NCBI GenBank assembly: GCA_027575765.1
Contig: JANBPT010000319.1
Span: 1 to 44,797 of the forward strand
DNA: 44,797 nt
From: Tieghemiomyces parasiticus
Taxonomy: Eukaryota > Kickxellomycota > Dimargaritomycetes > Dimargaritales > Dimargaritaceae
Reading direction: 5' to 3'
A program made the position numbers and the translations under genes. The notes beneath the pieces are model-generated. The model worked only from the letters and a program-made list of their open reading frames with translations, ran no database searches and had not been told where the DNA came from. Positions 32,401-44,100 of this stretch are shown here, in pieces; positions within the stretch are counted from its first letter, which is position 1, and every line of letters starts with the position of its first letter.

Positions 32401-33150
32401 CCGGCCTACCCAACGGCATCACCCCACCATCTCCTGGGAGATTCAGGTTTAGGTTGACACGGCTTCAGCTCGCTCCCCCCCATTCCAAACTCCGTACCAC
32501 CCTGCGCCTCTCGCCTGCCCTGGCACGGACGCCCATCCAGTGGGTTCTGAATTCACATATGCCTCTCTATGCCTGATTACCCTTAGCTACTGAACGCCCC
32601 AGGTACTGGACATCAATCTGCTTCCATCTCAATTTTTTTCGAACTGACCGCTGAGCTCCGACTGCTGGCCCGTTCGTGCCCGCGTTGCCCCTGGCTCCCT
32701 TTGTTATCTGACCCGACCTTGTACCTTCTCTAGCGCACTTGCCCTCATCACCTTTTTTTTGCCACCTTGACTATCTTGCTCATTTTTACCGTTCGACCAT
32801 CTCTTTACGTATCGTATACACCTCATCTCGACTAGATTTCTGCGCCGAACCTCCATCGGTGTACCCATCAGCACTCGGACTGCCTTTTATCAAGTGCTAT
32901 CACCGCGTGGCAAGGCCCAGCAGCGGAGTTTTGCATATACCATCAGCCCGTTGTGCAGCTGTATACCACGAGGCGAATGGGCATAAACCCTACGACCCCA
33001 CTTCTCTCCTCATCATCACCAAGCGGAGGACCAGGGTTCGCCTCACAGCCTACTTTCCCTACCTCTCGGTCCTAATTTCCCGAACTTGGAACGCCTGCTC
33101 CTGGACTCGAGCACTCTATACCTACCTAGTCCCGCATCCTGCGAGGCGCT
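32400..33150 (+). promoter_or_regulatory. Pyrimidine-rich leader of the formin gene
   Basis: C/T-rich + strand up to the formin ATG, of the same type as in front of the cyclin gene. Open frames within it follow from the composition. No sharp TATA box could be assigned. Confidence 0.5.
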
Positions 33151-36100
33151 ATGGATCTCTTTAAGACCAACCGCAAGAAGAGGTCGAAGGGGCCCTCGTC
33201 ACCTCCTCCGTTCACCATTTCAGGTCCGGTCGAGATTACCGAATCGACATACTTCTACCCGACCTCGTCCATTAGTCCACCGCCAGGTGAGTCGGACCGC
33301 TTCTCCCACGTGTCTACCAACTCGCAGATACCCCCGCCGCCTCCGCCCAAGACTTCGTCCTGGTCTCACCCAGGCGCGGCAGCGTCGTCGTCTGCCTCCG
33401 CCGTCTCCACATCGGCCACGGCTGCGGGTGCTCCCATGGCCGAGCGTGCCACCTTCTCTGGGGCCATGCCCGGGTCGCATTCAGGCGCCCCCGCGGGTGG
33501 TCCGGTGCATACGCGCCGTGCCTCCAAGACCAACTCCACGTCCACAGTGAGCAGCCACGCCAGCGCCGCCCCGTCGCCCATGTACCACGCGGGACCCAGA
33601 CAGTCCGCCGACCAGGTGTCCCTCATGTCCAATTCGTCATCGTACACCATATACAGCGAGGCCAACGCCGGGCTGAGCGAGCGGGCCCCTTCGGGCCGGG
33701 TCAGCGCCGGGCCGGGCGCACGGAACGTGCCCAACTTCATCACGCAGGCGATCGACCTAGCCAGCGACAGTGAGGTGCACGCCATGTTCGAGGAACTGAT
33801 CGATTCCATGGGGATCCCTGAGTCCAAACGTAACTACATGCGCACGATCCCCATTGACTCCAAGCGCACCATGCTACGTGCCAAGCAGCAGCAGGCCAAG
33901 AAGGACGGCGACGGAATCCAGAGCCAGGCCAACCCGACCTATTTCATCGATAAGATTTCGGGCGTCGATCTGCGCTATGTGCCCGTCCAGGTGTTCACCG
34001 GCTTGCGCGTGTCTATTAGCACCCACCCCATCTCTTGGATTCGCGAGTTCATCGACGAGAAGGGCCTCATTATGCTGGCTGAGTGCCTGGGCAAGCTGAA
34101 CCATCGGCCGCACCGCCGCGAGCAGGACCTGGACCAGGAGCTGGAGATTATGCGTGCCCTCAAAACCATCCTCAACCTGAGCTGGGGTGCCACCGAGGTG
34201 CTGGCTTACCCGCGCTGCGTGAGCAACATTTGCCACTCACTTGACTCTCCGCACCTTCTGATCCGCAAGCTGGCCGCCGAGCTGCTCACCTTCCTGTGCT
34301 ACTCGGACATCCCGCGCGGCCACGCCATGGTCCTGCAGGGCATGGAGACCTTCCAGCGGTTCCGGTCCATGGACCACCGGTTCGAACCCTGGCTCACCAC
34401 GTTGGAGCGCACCATCGATGGCCGTGGTCGTATGGGGTCCATGGTCGGAGCCAGTCAGGAGATTCGCCAGGCCGGCATGCTCGAGAACGACCTGGTGCAC
34501 TACGGCCTGTGCAACGTCCTCCTTATGAACGCCATTATTGAGGTGTGCGACGAGGTCGAGGTGCGCGTCCACCTGCGCCAGGAGCTGCAGCGGTGCGGGA
34601 TCCACCGCATCCAGGAGAAGCTGCTCGAGTTTGGCCATGAGCACATTCAGCACCAGATTGACAAGTACGAGCGTGAGGCTGAGCATGACAACAACGAGGT
34701 GATGGAGTTTCACCACTACCAGACACTGCAGGACATGGGCGATCCACACGAGTTGTTTGAGGCCCTGTTGACGTCCCTGGAGGGCCGGTCCCAGGAGGCC
34801 TTCCTGTCTATCCTGCAGCACCTGCTTCTGATCCGCGAGGACGCAGAGACCCGCGGTCGCTACATGCAACTGATTGACCATCTGATCGCACAGGTGGTGC
34901 TGGACCGCCGGGGCGGTGCCGACGCCGATTTTACGTCCACCTTCGGCGTGCCCGTGGCCACTCTGGCCGCCAAGTTTTCGGACGAGGAGCAGTTGGTCGA
35001 GGCCCTTAGTGAGCTACGCGAAACCAAGGAGCAGCTCGAACAGGTGCGCCGCGGCAAGAACGAGCTCGAACTCGAGGTATCGATGAAGGCCGACGGGCTG
35101 GTCCAGGCCCTCAAGTCCAAGATCATGACCCTGGAGGACCTGCTGCGTATGTCCCGGCACACCATCATGGCGCTGCAGAACCAGATCAAGGAGCTACGTG
35201 AACAGTTCCAGGGCAAGCTCGTGACCCAGGACACCCAGCTCAAGCAAATGGTCAAGTCCCTACAGAGCCAGACCGAGGAGCAGGCCGCCTTCCACGCCAA
35301 CCACGACCAGTTGGTTCTCGAAAACCGGGCTCTCCGTGAGGGCGACGTACTTGACCCTGTAGATGGGGCGGATGGGGCCGGCCGCCGGTGGGTGGTGAAC
35401 CCGCAGAAGCTGCAGTCCGAGGTGCAGCGCCTCAGCCAGGCCAGCGGCGCCAATTCGCGGACCAACACCCGCGATACTATCTCCCGTTACTCTAACCTAT
35501 TCGCTGGCACGTCCATGGGTGGCACGGTGGGCCGGTTAGGTCCCCTGGGCTCCCTCGATGAGGTGGCCAACGCAGCCCGCGGCACCCTATCCCGTAACAA
35601 GATGGCCGCCGCTAAGGCCAAACTGGAGCAGCTCTTTGAGGATGCCGGCGATGAGGCCCACCGTCAAACTCGTCGCATTGACGACGTCTTGGAACCTACA
35701 GCTGAGAAGGGGCCAAGTGCAATACCAGCCGGTCCGACCTCGGGACCAAGCGGACCCGCTGCTACTGGGGCCGCACCGCCTCCACCGCCGCCGCCCCCAC
35801 CACCACCACCACCACCACCACCGGCACCCCCAGCGCCGCCGATGCCTGGTAGTGGTTCACTGTCTCCACCACCGCCCCCGCCCCCGCCGGCGCCACCCGC
35901 GCCTGGGATGCCCGCTGGGGCCGGTCCACCTCCGCCGCCACCGCCACCCCCGCCGCCACCACCCCCAGGCTCGTCGGCGGGCAACACGCCCATGACCTTG
36001 GCGGCCCAGCTGGCCAACCGTCAGGCTGGCTCCTCGGGCCGGTCCAGTCCGGCACCGTCCATGGCGTCCCCGCCGGCGCCCTCACCACCCATGATGAGCA

Positions 36101-38088
36101 TGGCACGCCGCAAGGAGATTCGCTACGTGCCCAAGGTCAAACTTAAGAACCTACAGTGGGATAAGCTGGACGACGGCAAGGTTGCCAGCAGCGTATGGCA
36201 ACGCCTGGAAGGCGGCGTCGAAGGCCTATCCCCGGACGAGATTGAGGAGATGATGCACACCAAGGGCATCCTGGGCCGCATCGAAGGCCTGTTCACGGCC
36301 AGGGCCGCCGCTATCGATCTCAGCAAGCGCACAGTCGGTGGCGGTCGGCGAGGGGCCCCCGCCGGAACCACCGGCGAAGGTGACGAGGAGGGCGGGCCAC
36401 GCGAGCCTGTATCGGTTCTCGATCCCAAGCGGGCGCATAATGTCAACCTCATGCTGGGCCGCCTCAAGCAGTACACCTTCCCGGACCTGCGGCGGGCCAT
36501 CCTGCGCTGTGACAATGAGATCCTGACCGAGAACGTTCTAAAACAGCTGCTGACCTACATTCCGACTGCCTCCGAACGGGGCCTGCTCTCGGCCTACACC
36601 GACGACCCGGCCAGTCTTGCTTCAGCGGACGCCTTCTTCGTGGAGATGATGAAGATCAACCGCTACGAGCAGCGTCTGCACGCCCTCCTGTTCTGGACCA
36701 CCTTCGAGGAACGGTTCGGGTACCTGCGGACGGACGTTACCGCTCTGTTGCGCGCCTGCGAGGCCCTCCCCAACAGCGAGCACTTTCCGCAGGTCCTGGA
36801 GACCATCCTCGTCATGGGTAACTTCATGAACGGCGCCGGATTCCGCGGCGGCGCCTTCGGCTTCAAGATCAACTCGCTCAACAAGCTGGTGGACACCAAG
36901 GCCACCGACAACAAGACCACCCTGTTGCACTTTTTGGCCGAGACGCTGGAGGCCACCCTGCCGGCCAGTATCCAATTTCTGCAGGAGTTTAAGGGCGTCG
37001 AGGACGCCTGCCGGGTGTCGTCCAACGAACTGCGCAAGGATTTCAACGAAATGAAAACTAAGCTGAGTGAACTAGGCACTGAGCTCGAGGTGTGCCGGCG
37101 GCGGCTGAACAGGGCCCAGGAGGAGGCCAAGACCGTCGCACCCGAGGACGGCGCCGCAACTGATACCGAGGCGGGGACAGCGGTGTCCGGGTCCGAAGAC
37201 CGGTTCCTACTCGTCATGACCAGCTTCCATGACATTGCGCGCGACCGATTCACCGGAATCGAGCAAATGTATGCCGACATGCAAGGCCGTTACAAGGAGG
37301 TGGCTCAGCTCTATGGCGAGGACGCTGGGCGGATGCCACCCGAGGAGTTCTTTGGTATATTCCGCACTTTCTCCAGTTCGTTCGAGAAGGCCCTTAAGGA
37401 CAATACGGCCGAGGCCGAGCGGCGGCAAGCTAACGAGAAACGCCGGCAGCGCATCCTAGAACGGGACACCAAGCGCAAGGAGCAGCAGAAGGAGAAGGAG
37501 CGCCGGATTCAGCAGCAGCTCCAGAAACAACAGCAGCAGCAGCTCCAGCAAAGCAGTAGTCGGGGCGAGACCGGAACCGGTGGCGAGGCCGAGAAGGGCG
37601 TCATGGATAACCTTCTCCAGTCGCTTATCACAGGTAACGACTTTGACACCCTGGCACGCCGCAAGAAACGCGACATGATGTCCCGGCGCCGGAGCGAGGT
37701 GCGGCGGTCCCTGCGCCGCACGTCCCTGGGTACGAAAGCCTGGGAAATGTTACAGAAGATTAAGGAGACAGAAGGGAGCGAGGGCGAAGGGTCGGCCGAC
37801 GGTGGCAGTACTGCGGCCACCGACTCATCTGCCAATACTGGTATCGGCGGATTCGTCCCGCGCCGATCGGCGTCCCGGCGCAGCGGTATGCACACCAATC
37901 CCACCCTTGCCGCAACCGTGGCCGCGTACCCACCGTCCCCGCTTGGTAAAATTGAGCGTCGACCGTCGGATCAGGCCCTCAATGGTCAGCCGGCCGGCAG
38001 TGAGGCCGAGGGGGGCGGGTCGTCATCGTCCAACTTGGCGCGGGTGGCCGCTGAGAACCGGATGCAAAGCAGCGGTAACCCGCAGTAG
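33151..38088 (+). CDS. Diaphanous-related formin (Bni1/SepA type)
   Basis: Single-exon, 1645 residues. Formins nucleate and elongate unbranched actin filaments for polarised growth and cytokinesis. The N-terminus is basic and Ser/Pro-rich. A Rho GTPase-binding/FH3 (Drf) region lies at about 193-612, starting PNFITQAIDLASDSEVHAMF. A coiled coil runs about 617-727. FH1 (about 874-940) has several polyproline runs for profilin-actin. FH2 (about 985-1417) has the family hallmarks KLKNLQWDKLDD, GNFMNGAGFRGGAFGF, KLVDTKATDNKTTLLHFLAE and the terminal FRTFSSSFEKA. A Lys/Arg/Gln-rich helix follows, then a DAD-like autoregulatory motif, MDNLLQSLITG (about 1484), and the basic cluster ARRKKR. The protein is therefore likely autoinhibited by GBD-DAD contact and released by Rho or Cdc42. 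Length and order match fungal Bni1/SepA. The downstream AATAAG near 38384 is only a weak poly(A) signal. Confidence 0.95.
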   Translation: MDLFKTNRKKRSKGPSSPPPFTISGPVEITESTYFYPTSSISPPPGESDRFSHVSTNSQIPPPPPPKTSSWSHPGAAASSSASAVSTSATAAGAPMAERATFSGAMPGSHSGAPAGGPVHTRRASKTNSTSTVSSHASAAPSPMYHAGPRQSADQVSLMSNSSSYTIYSEANAGLSERAPSGRVSAGPGARNVPNFITQAIDLASDSEVHAMFEELIDSMGIPESKRNYMRTIPIDSKRTMLRAKQQQAKKDGDGIQSQANPTYFIDKISGVDLRYVPVQVFTGLRVSISTHPISWIREFIDEKGLIMLAECLGKLNHRPHRREQDLDQELEIMRALKTILNLSWGATEVLAYPRCVSNICHSLDSPHLLIRKLAAELLTFLCYSDIPRGHAMVLQGMETFQRFRSMDHRFEPWLTTLERTIDGRGRMGSMVGASQEIRQAGMLENDLVHYGLCNVLLMNAIIEVCDEVEVRVHLRQELQRCGIHRIQEKLLEFGHEHIQHQIDKYEREAEHDNNEVMEFHHYQTLQDMGDPHELFEALLTSLEGRSQEAFLSILQHLLLIREDAETRGRYMQLIDHLIAQVVLDRRGGADADFTSTFGVPVATLAAKFSDEEQLVEALSELRETKEQLEQVRRGKNELELEVSMKADGLVQALKSKIMTLEDLLRMSRHTIMALQNQIKELREQFQGKLVTQDTQLKQMVKSLQSQTEEQAAFHANHDQLVLENRALREGDVLDPVDGADGAGRRWVVNPQKLQSEVQRLSQASGANSRTNTRDTISRYSNLFAGTSMGGTVGRLGPLGSLDEVANAARGTLSRNKMAAAKAKLEQLFEDAGDEAHRQTRRIDDVLEPTAEKGPSAIPAGPTSGPSGPAATGAAPPPPPPPPPPPPPPPPAPPAPPMPGSGSLSPPPPPPPPAPPAPGMPAGAGPPPPPPPPPPPPPPGSSAGNTPMTLAAQLANRQAGSSGRSSPAPSMASPPAPSPPMMSMARRKEIRYVPKVKLKNLQWDKLDDGKVASSVWQRLEGGVEGLSPDEIEEMMHTKGILGRIEGLFTARAAAIDLSKRTVGGGRRGAPAGTTGEGDEEGGPREPVSVLDPKRAHNVNLMLGRLKQYTFPDLRRAILRCDNEILTENVLKQLLTYIPTASERGLLSAYTDDPASLASADAFFVEMMKINRYEQRLHALLFWTTFEERFGYLRTDVTALLRACEALPNSEHFPQVLETILVMGNFMNGAGFRGGAFGFKINSLNKLVDTKATDNKTTLLHFLAETLEATLPASIQFLQEFKGVEDACRVSSNELRKDFNEMKTKLSELGTELEVCRRRLNRAQEEAKTVAPEDGAATDTEAGTAVSGSEDRFLLVMTSFHDIARDRFTGIEQMYADMQGRYKEVAQLYGEDAGRMPPEEFFGIFRTFSSSFEKALKDNTAEAERRQANEKRRQRILERDTKRKEQQKEKERRIQQQLQKQQQQQLQQSSSRGETGTGGEAEKGVMDNLLQSLITGNDFDTLARRKKRDMMSRRRSEVRRSLRRTSLGTKAWEMLQKIKETEGSEGEGSADGGSTAATDSSANTGIGGFVPRRSASRRSGMHTNPTLAATVAAYPPSPLGKIERRPSDQALNGQPAGSEAEGGGSSSSNLARVAAENRMQSSGNPQ

Positions 38089-39823
38089 TACCAACTCCAC
38101 CACTCACATCTTTGACGTTGACAGCCTTAGGAACTTTTTTGCACAACGTATTCCCACTTTGACCCATAGATCCACAGCTGGAATCTTCCCATTTTTGTTA
38201 CGTTTCGCCCAATTTCCACGGGCCCAGCCTCGCACATAGCCGGTTCTCTTCTCCCTCCTCTAAATCATGCGTACCCATTACTCGTCGGCCTTCTTACGTT
38301 GGTCCCTCTGGATCATGTCTGCATGTGTGTTATTATTATCCAGTCCCACCTTCCCACTCCAACTGATCATACCATCTAATTTATAATAAGATTCATAAGT
38401 ACACATTACTATTCAGCGGTCATACCTTTTACTTGAGAGAGGCGCAATGGACCTTGACTAGGAGGACCCCCCTCCGAAGTCTCAGTGAATGCAAGATGGC
38501 AAAGGTTGCACCTGGTGCTGATAGTACAGGCTTCATAATGCCAGGGGTGTGCACTCTAGTCCGGTAATGGCAGAAAGTGTAGCGACCAGTGATATCTGCC
38601 CTTTATCAGTCTGTAGGCCTGTAGAGCCAGACCATTCGGGCAGAGTGGCTTGGAAGATTCCCACTGCTTCCGACGTGCAGGCTACTGGGAAATACTTCCT
38701 TTGTATTTGTCGGGCAAAGACAAACTGATAAACGTAATCAGACAGTAAACGCTGGTGGATTGTACCAATTGAGGCTTTGAGTTATGAAACACGGGCGTCA
38801 ATTGGCCCACAAAGGATGTTGGCTAGTTAACCTGACAGAAAACTTTGTTAGGAAATGACAGGCAAAGCTGGTGTGCCAAGGCGCACCTCCCATTAGGTTG
38901 AGGAGCTAGGTATTAGCCATGGAGCCGCCACTGTTTTCTACATTCGGCCACCACCAATGCATCACGGGGGTAGTGCAGGAGGAGCGTCGTTCAGAGTTGG
39001 GGGATTGACCGTCCCCCTCGATTTTGCAAGTGGGGTAGGTATGGAAGGAGGAAAGAGACTAGTGTTCACTCCGAAGCCTCCTTCAACTAAACACCAATAT
39101 AATTGTTGATATTACGACTGTGAACTTTCACCCTCTCCTCCTGGCATATTCATCCATTTCAGCAGCTGGAAATTCATACTCGACAGTTTATACATACTGA
39201 AGGTCTAAGGGATTTTCGTGAGAAGTTATTCGAGTGGGTGGCAGTTTGAAATGTCAAGGGAAGGTAGGTTACATGGGGATATGCATTCAAGTAGATGTCA
39301 GCTGCATTGGTCTAAGAATGAATGATGCCTGAATCTACATCAATACTCACCACCACTTGGGAAGACCTAGGGAGTAGCACGGCAGGCGGGATTTACATTG
39401 TTTTTGTAGGGAAAATATGGACTGAAACGAACATGGATCTTAGATATAGGAACATGCAGCATTACACTAGGCAACGCTGTAGCAAAGACGATAATAAACG
39501 ATACTGATTCGGTGCGGAATATCCGGCATGCAAGGAATGAAGGCGACATTGGTCACTTGGTCAGTCATTCAAGTGGGATAGCGTCACAATTGTCTTCCAC
39601 ACCTCAAATAGATAATGCTACTTCGGAAAAATCCGGATCAATATGGAATGCCTTCAAGGCCACCTGCGGTGGCCGCGGGAGTCACTGATGCCTTTGTTGG
39701 ACTAGCCTGCAGCAGGTGCTGCTAATTCCATCTATCAATACCTCATACCTGGCAGGTTACCATCCCATTCAGTAGACTATGTTGTTCCGTTGCGAGGGCA
39801 TCTTTCGATGCTAGTGGTTTAGC
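38089..39823. other. Spacer after the formin gene
   Basis: Formin 3' region, then non-coding DNA. A small GC-rich hairpin (CCACC TGC GGTGG) lies near 39661-39673. No gene was recognised. Confidence 0.55.
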
Positions 39824-39830
39824 TATAAGT
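39824..39830 (+). promoter_or_regulatory. TATA-like box of the unknown 430-residue gene
   Basis: TATAAGT lies about 95 bp before the ATG at 39925, followed by a C/T-rich leader without ATG. Confidence 0.45.
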
Positions 39831-39924
39831 GCTCGCCTCGATTCGCCCTCATAGGTCTACTTTTCAAATAGTCTCCGTTTACGCAAATTCCTACAGCCCC
39901 CTCCCCTGCCTAACTGTCACCAGT

Positions 39925-41615
39925 ATGTCTGCATTTATAGTCATCGTGTCTCCTAACATCCCCGATAATAACCCGACCTACCTTTCAACACAGTTGAGGA
40001 TGGTCGGTGTACGAGCCTTACGTGGCCGATACGCCTTTAGTGCGGTCCTCAACCGCCGGCAGGATGCCCTCCCGCCGGGAAGCAACCCTCGTCTACAGGT
40101 TCCGGACCTCATAGCCCTCCTTGCTCTTACTGTTCGGATCCTGGTCATACGAGATTGCGCTACGGAAGCCGCTAGTATGATCCAAGTTTTGGTCGAGGGC
40201 ATTCGCGACCTGGTAGGTGTCTAATCGATTGCGGAGTAGAGTAAGGTCAGGGAGGGCGGATTCTGACATAATCATCATTGACCGTAGCGTTAGCACTGCA
40301 GCACAGAGGGGAAACTGGTACGGACAGTGACCATCAACAATGGACTTGTTCAGTATTGACTTCACTAATGCCCCCCCATCTTTTTACCGATTCCCCTACT
40401 TTTGGACAATTGGCCCAGATCCCGCCTTTCAACCAAATCCATCTGTTCCAAGACGTTATGGCCCAAGACCAGATTATAACTTGTACTCGTGCAGCGCAAC
40501 ATCTGTACGATTTGTTCTCGGCGCTCATCACAGTAAGTTGCCCGATCCCTTCTTCTGGTGGACCACACTCGAGAAAGTATGACCTACAATGGCCCCTGAG
40601 GTTGCTGACTGAGTGCCGTGTTGGCTCTAACTCATGCCTTGTCCAACTGTTCGCCAATAGCCTTAATGATTTAGTTTTAATAGTACCGTAATATCGTATC
40701 CACTGCCTATGTACCCCGACCCAGGATTTCCACCTACCTCTCCGCATCGTCGCCTACCAGTGGCCTTGCCAGGCTAACCATCGATATTTTCTAAAATGGT
40801 TACTAACGGAAGCAGCTGACTTCCGACTCGACTGGGACGGGTGCTCGACCGTGTTAACCGCCAAAGATGTTGCCGAGTACGACTCTATGGATGACCGGAC
40901 CAGCGCTGGCAGTAATGCCTTGGTCACTGCCTTCCGCTCTCCGTGGAACTCGCAGGATTTAGTCAACTTTATCCTGCGCAGTGCCGGCATCCGCTCCTGC
41001 GATTTAGGTGCTCAGTCACTATTACAATGGCTGGCAACCTCCTCGGCCAGCCACCTGGAGTTAATTTACCCGCGGTGCATCTACCGCTCGGCGTACATTC
41101 CTGGTTCAATGGAAACCGTGCTCCTGGGACCGATCATCGACTCTGTAATAACACGAGGCAAAGACCAGGACAAGATACTGACCGAAGTTTCCAAATTCTA
41201 TGAGCCATACCTTGTGGAGCACCTCCAAACGCGGTACCAGAACGACCCGCACGCAATCTACCACCTGGTAAGTGTAATTCATGAGAACCATCTGGCTGAA
41301 CTGGTCAATCAGGTTAACAACCTGGTTTTTGTCGTGGACTTCCGACTGCGATCGGGACGGGCGAGCTATTTGCACTTCGCCGCCTGGCTCTACAGTGCGG
41401 TTCTCGAAGCGCCCCACCAATGGCTACGTCCCCTCGAAGACCTGATTCGGCAGATGACCGAGCGTGCTCGCGCCGACCATCCGGAAGATCACCTTCAACC
41501 GGACGAACTTGCGGCTTTCCTTCGGGTCACACTGCGGGTCAGCCAGTCCGATTTTGCCCCTGAAATCCTAGCTATGGCGTGGCGGGTACTGGAGCTCATA
41601 CTTGGCGAGCACTAA
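39925..41615 (+). CDS. Unknown helical protein, three exons
   Basis: I do not recognise the family. The model has exons 39925-40212, 40419-40532 and 40725-41615, with introns of 206 nt (GTAGGT/CCCAG) and 192 nt (GTAAGT/CCCAG). Both splice junctions are in phase 0, and the total of 1293 nt gives 430 residues. Exon 3 alone is open for 297 codons. The protein looks soluble and mostly helical, with many Leu/Ala-rich helices, such as LIALLALTVRILVIRD and LVNFILRSAGIRS, and no signal peptide or clear membrane segment. The region about 250-400, with FYEPYLVEHLQTRY, resembles an alpha-solenoid by its helix pattern only. There are no Cys/His metal clusters or nucleotide-binding motifs. Codons are less G/C-biased than in the housekeeping genes, which suggests lower expression. 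The first exon boundaries are the least certain part. Confidence 0.65.
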
Positions 41616-43400
41616 TAGGACGGTAGCGGCCATGGCAGTTCGCGCCGGTATTGCCTCTTATTATTTTAATCTAGTCACGCATACAACCGTACATTTCTTC
41701 GTTACACAGTACATCTCATAAAAAGTAATCGGTAGTTAATTGAATAGATGAGGAATTGCTACAGGTTGGTGTGGGAGTAGCTTGTGTGGTTTACTGACGT
41801 ACAAAGTAACGTCGTACGGTAAGGCTATGCGCTGTAATGAATTTAATGGCTGACACCAGAGTATACTGTATTAGTTTCGAAGGGAAGCTGAAGCGTTGGA
41901 GTAGAGGTAAGCGGCATGAGATTTTTCCCACTGCAAAAAAACCTATCGTCTGATGGTTCCTCTGGGAGTGAAACGCTTGTGCGGCGCTCCAGGGGTCATG
42001 CTGGCATGAAGGTCGGATCTCCAGCCTCCTTTACCCCTGCCGCTGACAACCCGTCTTGTAGCCTCGAACGGTCTTACCCGACAGAGCTGAGATCCCCTGG
42101 GTTTCGAAACATGACAGCTACACCCTTTTCTTCCTTGGATTGGCATCTGGTGGAATGGGAGGGGGTTGGAACTCTAGGCAAATACAGACGTGAAACCTGG
42201 ACAGCAACATCAACAAGTGGGGCAGATACTCAGCCTCGCAAAGCAAAGTCGTTTAATATGACTGGGTTACTCGTCTTTACGGACGGTCTCTTGCGGCAGG
42301 GACATGTACACTCCTTTCTCATCAACGACAAAATCTATCATCGTTATTCTTGTTGGACCTCTCGACCTACTCTAATTTCTCGCAAACCTCGTGTACACTG
42401 ACTATTGTCGACTCGTGCACATAGTGCAACCGTCCAGTTCCAGATAACCTGCACCCCGTATTGCTTAAATAACTCCAGCAGGCCTCCTACTTAAGCGGGC
42501 CCCTCCAGCGCTCAGGCCCCACCTATAGCACCACCTTCAGTGGGCGGGCTGATTCCGTAAGCTCTTTGCACCTCGATGCGCGCTGATATTGTGTTGTGAC
42601 TGTACAACGTTTTATTGCGACAAGATCTCATTCTTGACGGAAGGCCCGCGTTTGTTCAGCGGCTAATCGCACTGGTAGCCAATCCAATAGCCTCACGGTG
42701 AGGTTACTGAACCATGACCGAGGCGCTCTTGATCAGGATTGGTTAGCTCACATTCCACGGACCAGTTGCTTTAGGTAGCTGCCAGGCCTTGCAGGTGCCC
42801 TGTAGACGGGCTTACACGTGATTAAACGTACACCCCTAACCACCAGACTCGCGGTCGCCTATTTTTATTTCGCATGTCATATTACTTATTTCTGTTCACT
42901 GCATCTAGCAATCTACCTGCCAAAAGATACAGGCCATGTGCCGCCCCTCGGGTCAACCGTAGCCTTTAGCAGCCACTTGTATCACGTAAGTAGGCCCAAA
43001 TAGAACCGCTTGGTGATTCGCCTTTTACTGTCAATCAGATGCCTAAAGAATTGTATTAGGTGTGGGTGCCCTAAGCGCCTCGTAAATCCCCCGCGGCGGC
43101 CCTCATGTGGCCCCACCTGGACGACGGGCAGGGGCGTGGGAGGTTTTGTTGCGGCGCCCTGTTGTAGTGGCACTCGGCCCTCCAATCACCGTATGTCTTC
43201 AAGAGAGAGGGTCTATTTGGCGTTGGAGATTGCAGCGCACGCCGTTTACCTACATTCCCTGCAAATTGCTCCACTTGGTCGCTTTCCATGCGCACTGTCT
43301 TGTCAGACATATTCTCTCTGTTGGCTTCAAAAAGCATACTTTCGTCTTCACATCATTATGGCCCAAGTGACTTGGAGCAGACCAGAGGGTATAATCCTAG
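41616..43400. other. Spacer without a supported gene
   Basis: A 161-codon open frame at 41916-42401 (+) begins with ATG, but it has no recognised domain and no G/C-ending codon bias, so it is not called. The rest shows only short frames on both strands. Confidence 0.5.
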
Positions 43401-44100
43401 TCCGGTGACATTAACTTTGGTTGCCCCTCCCCTCCGCCATTTTTTCCACCGGTAACACACCCCTCGCCCAGCCTCCACCTGGATTTCCGCTCTACTACCA
43501 CTGTCCCGCGTCCTTACTTGTCGCCAGTTTCTCCGCTGCTACCCCACCCATCCCCTTGCGGTATACTTATGGTCTGCAGCTATTATACATACAAGTTGAC
43601 TGCGCAGACTTGGTGCACTATCTACCCACCGCTTTCCACGTGTGCAGCCTTCCCCTCATCGCGACGAAACTCCCCGATTCCCGCGATTTCCGCTGGTCAC
43701 CATCACCTCGCAGCGACCTCTGTACGGGATGTCACTTGAGATCCAAGTCCTGCCGACCCTCGCCATTCCTCGTGTCATATCAGCCTCACGGTACCGACTG
43801 TTTCCCACCCACCTGTGCCCAATCCCTCCTCAATATACCATCAAGCAACCAGCATCACCTGCCCCGATTCGCTCGGAGGGTGAAGCCTTCCCGAGCCGGG
43901 AGGCCTATATCGATTGACCCGGCCCCACCCAAATGTAAGCTATTTATACTGGTATTCATAACACTTACGCCCTACCTTCTGCCCTGTTGTCCTAACCAAA
44001 CTTTGTTCTCTTCACACTTACCACCTCCAAGTGCTGCAATATCACTGCAGTGCGTATAGTTCTTTACAACAACTTGCCATCTTGAACCTACACGGCCGCC
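43400..44100 (+). promoter_or_regulatory. Pyrimidine-rich tract, possible leader of a gene beyond the window
   Basis: About 700 nt of C/T-rich + strand, comparable with the leaders before the cyclin and formin genes. A 212-codon open frame (43421-44059) exists, but it starts from a poor context and its composition is that of the C/T tract. The remaining 700 nt to the window end hold no clear exon. The final bases end in a polypyrimidine-like stretch and CAG, which could be a 3' splice site, so a 5' UTR intron here is possible. Confidence 0.3.

Noticed and set aside
35664..36106. Gly-rich antisense frames within the formin gene
   Set aside because: They are the reverse complement of the polyproline FH1 codons.
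39785..39845. tRNA-like 5' half (CTAGTGGTTTAGC...)
   Set aside because: It resembles an A box only. No T arm or acceptor pairing follows, and it overlaps the TATA-like box of the next gene.
41916..42401. 161-codon open frame after the unknown gene
   Set aside because: Codon third positions are unbiased, unlike real genes here, and no motif or homologue is recognisable. It is possible but not supportable.
43421..44059. 212-codon open frame near the right end
   Set aside because: It starts in a pyrimidine-rich tract that explains the lack of stops. No domain or codon bias was seen.
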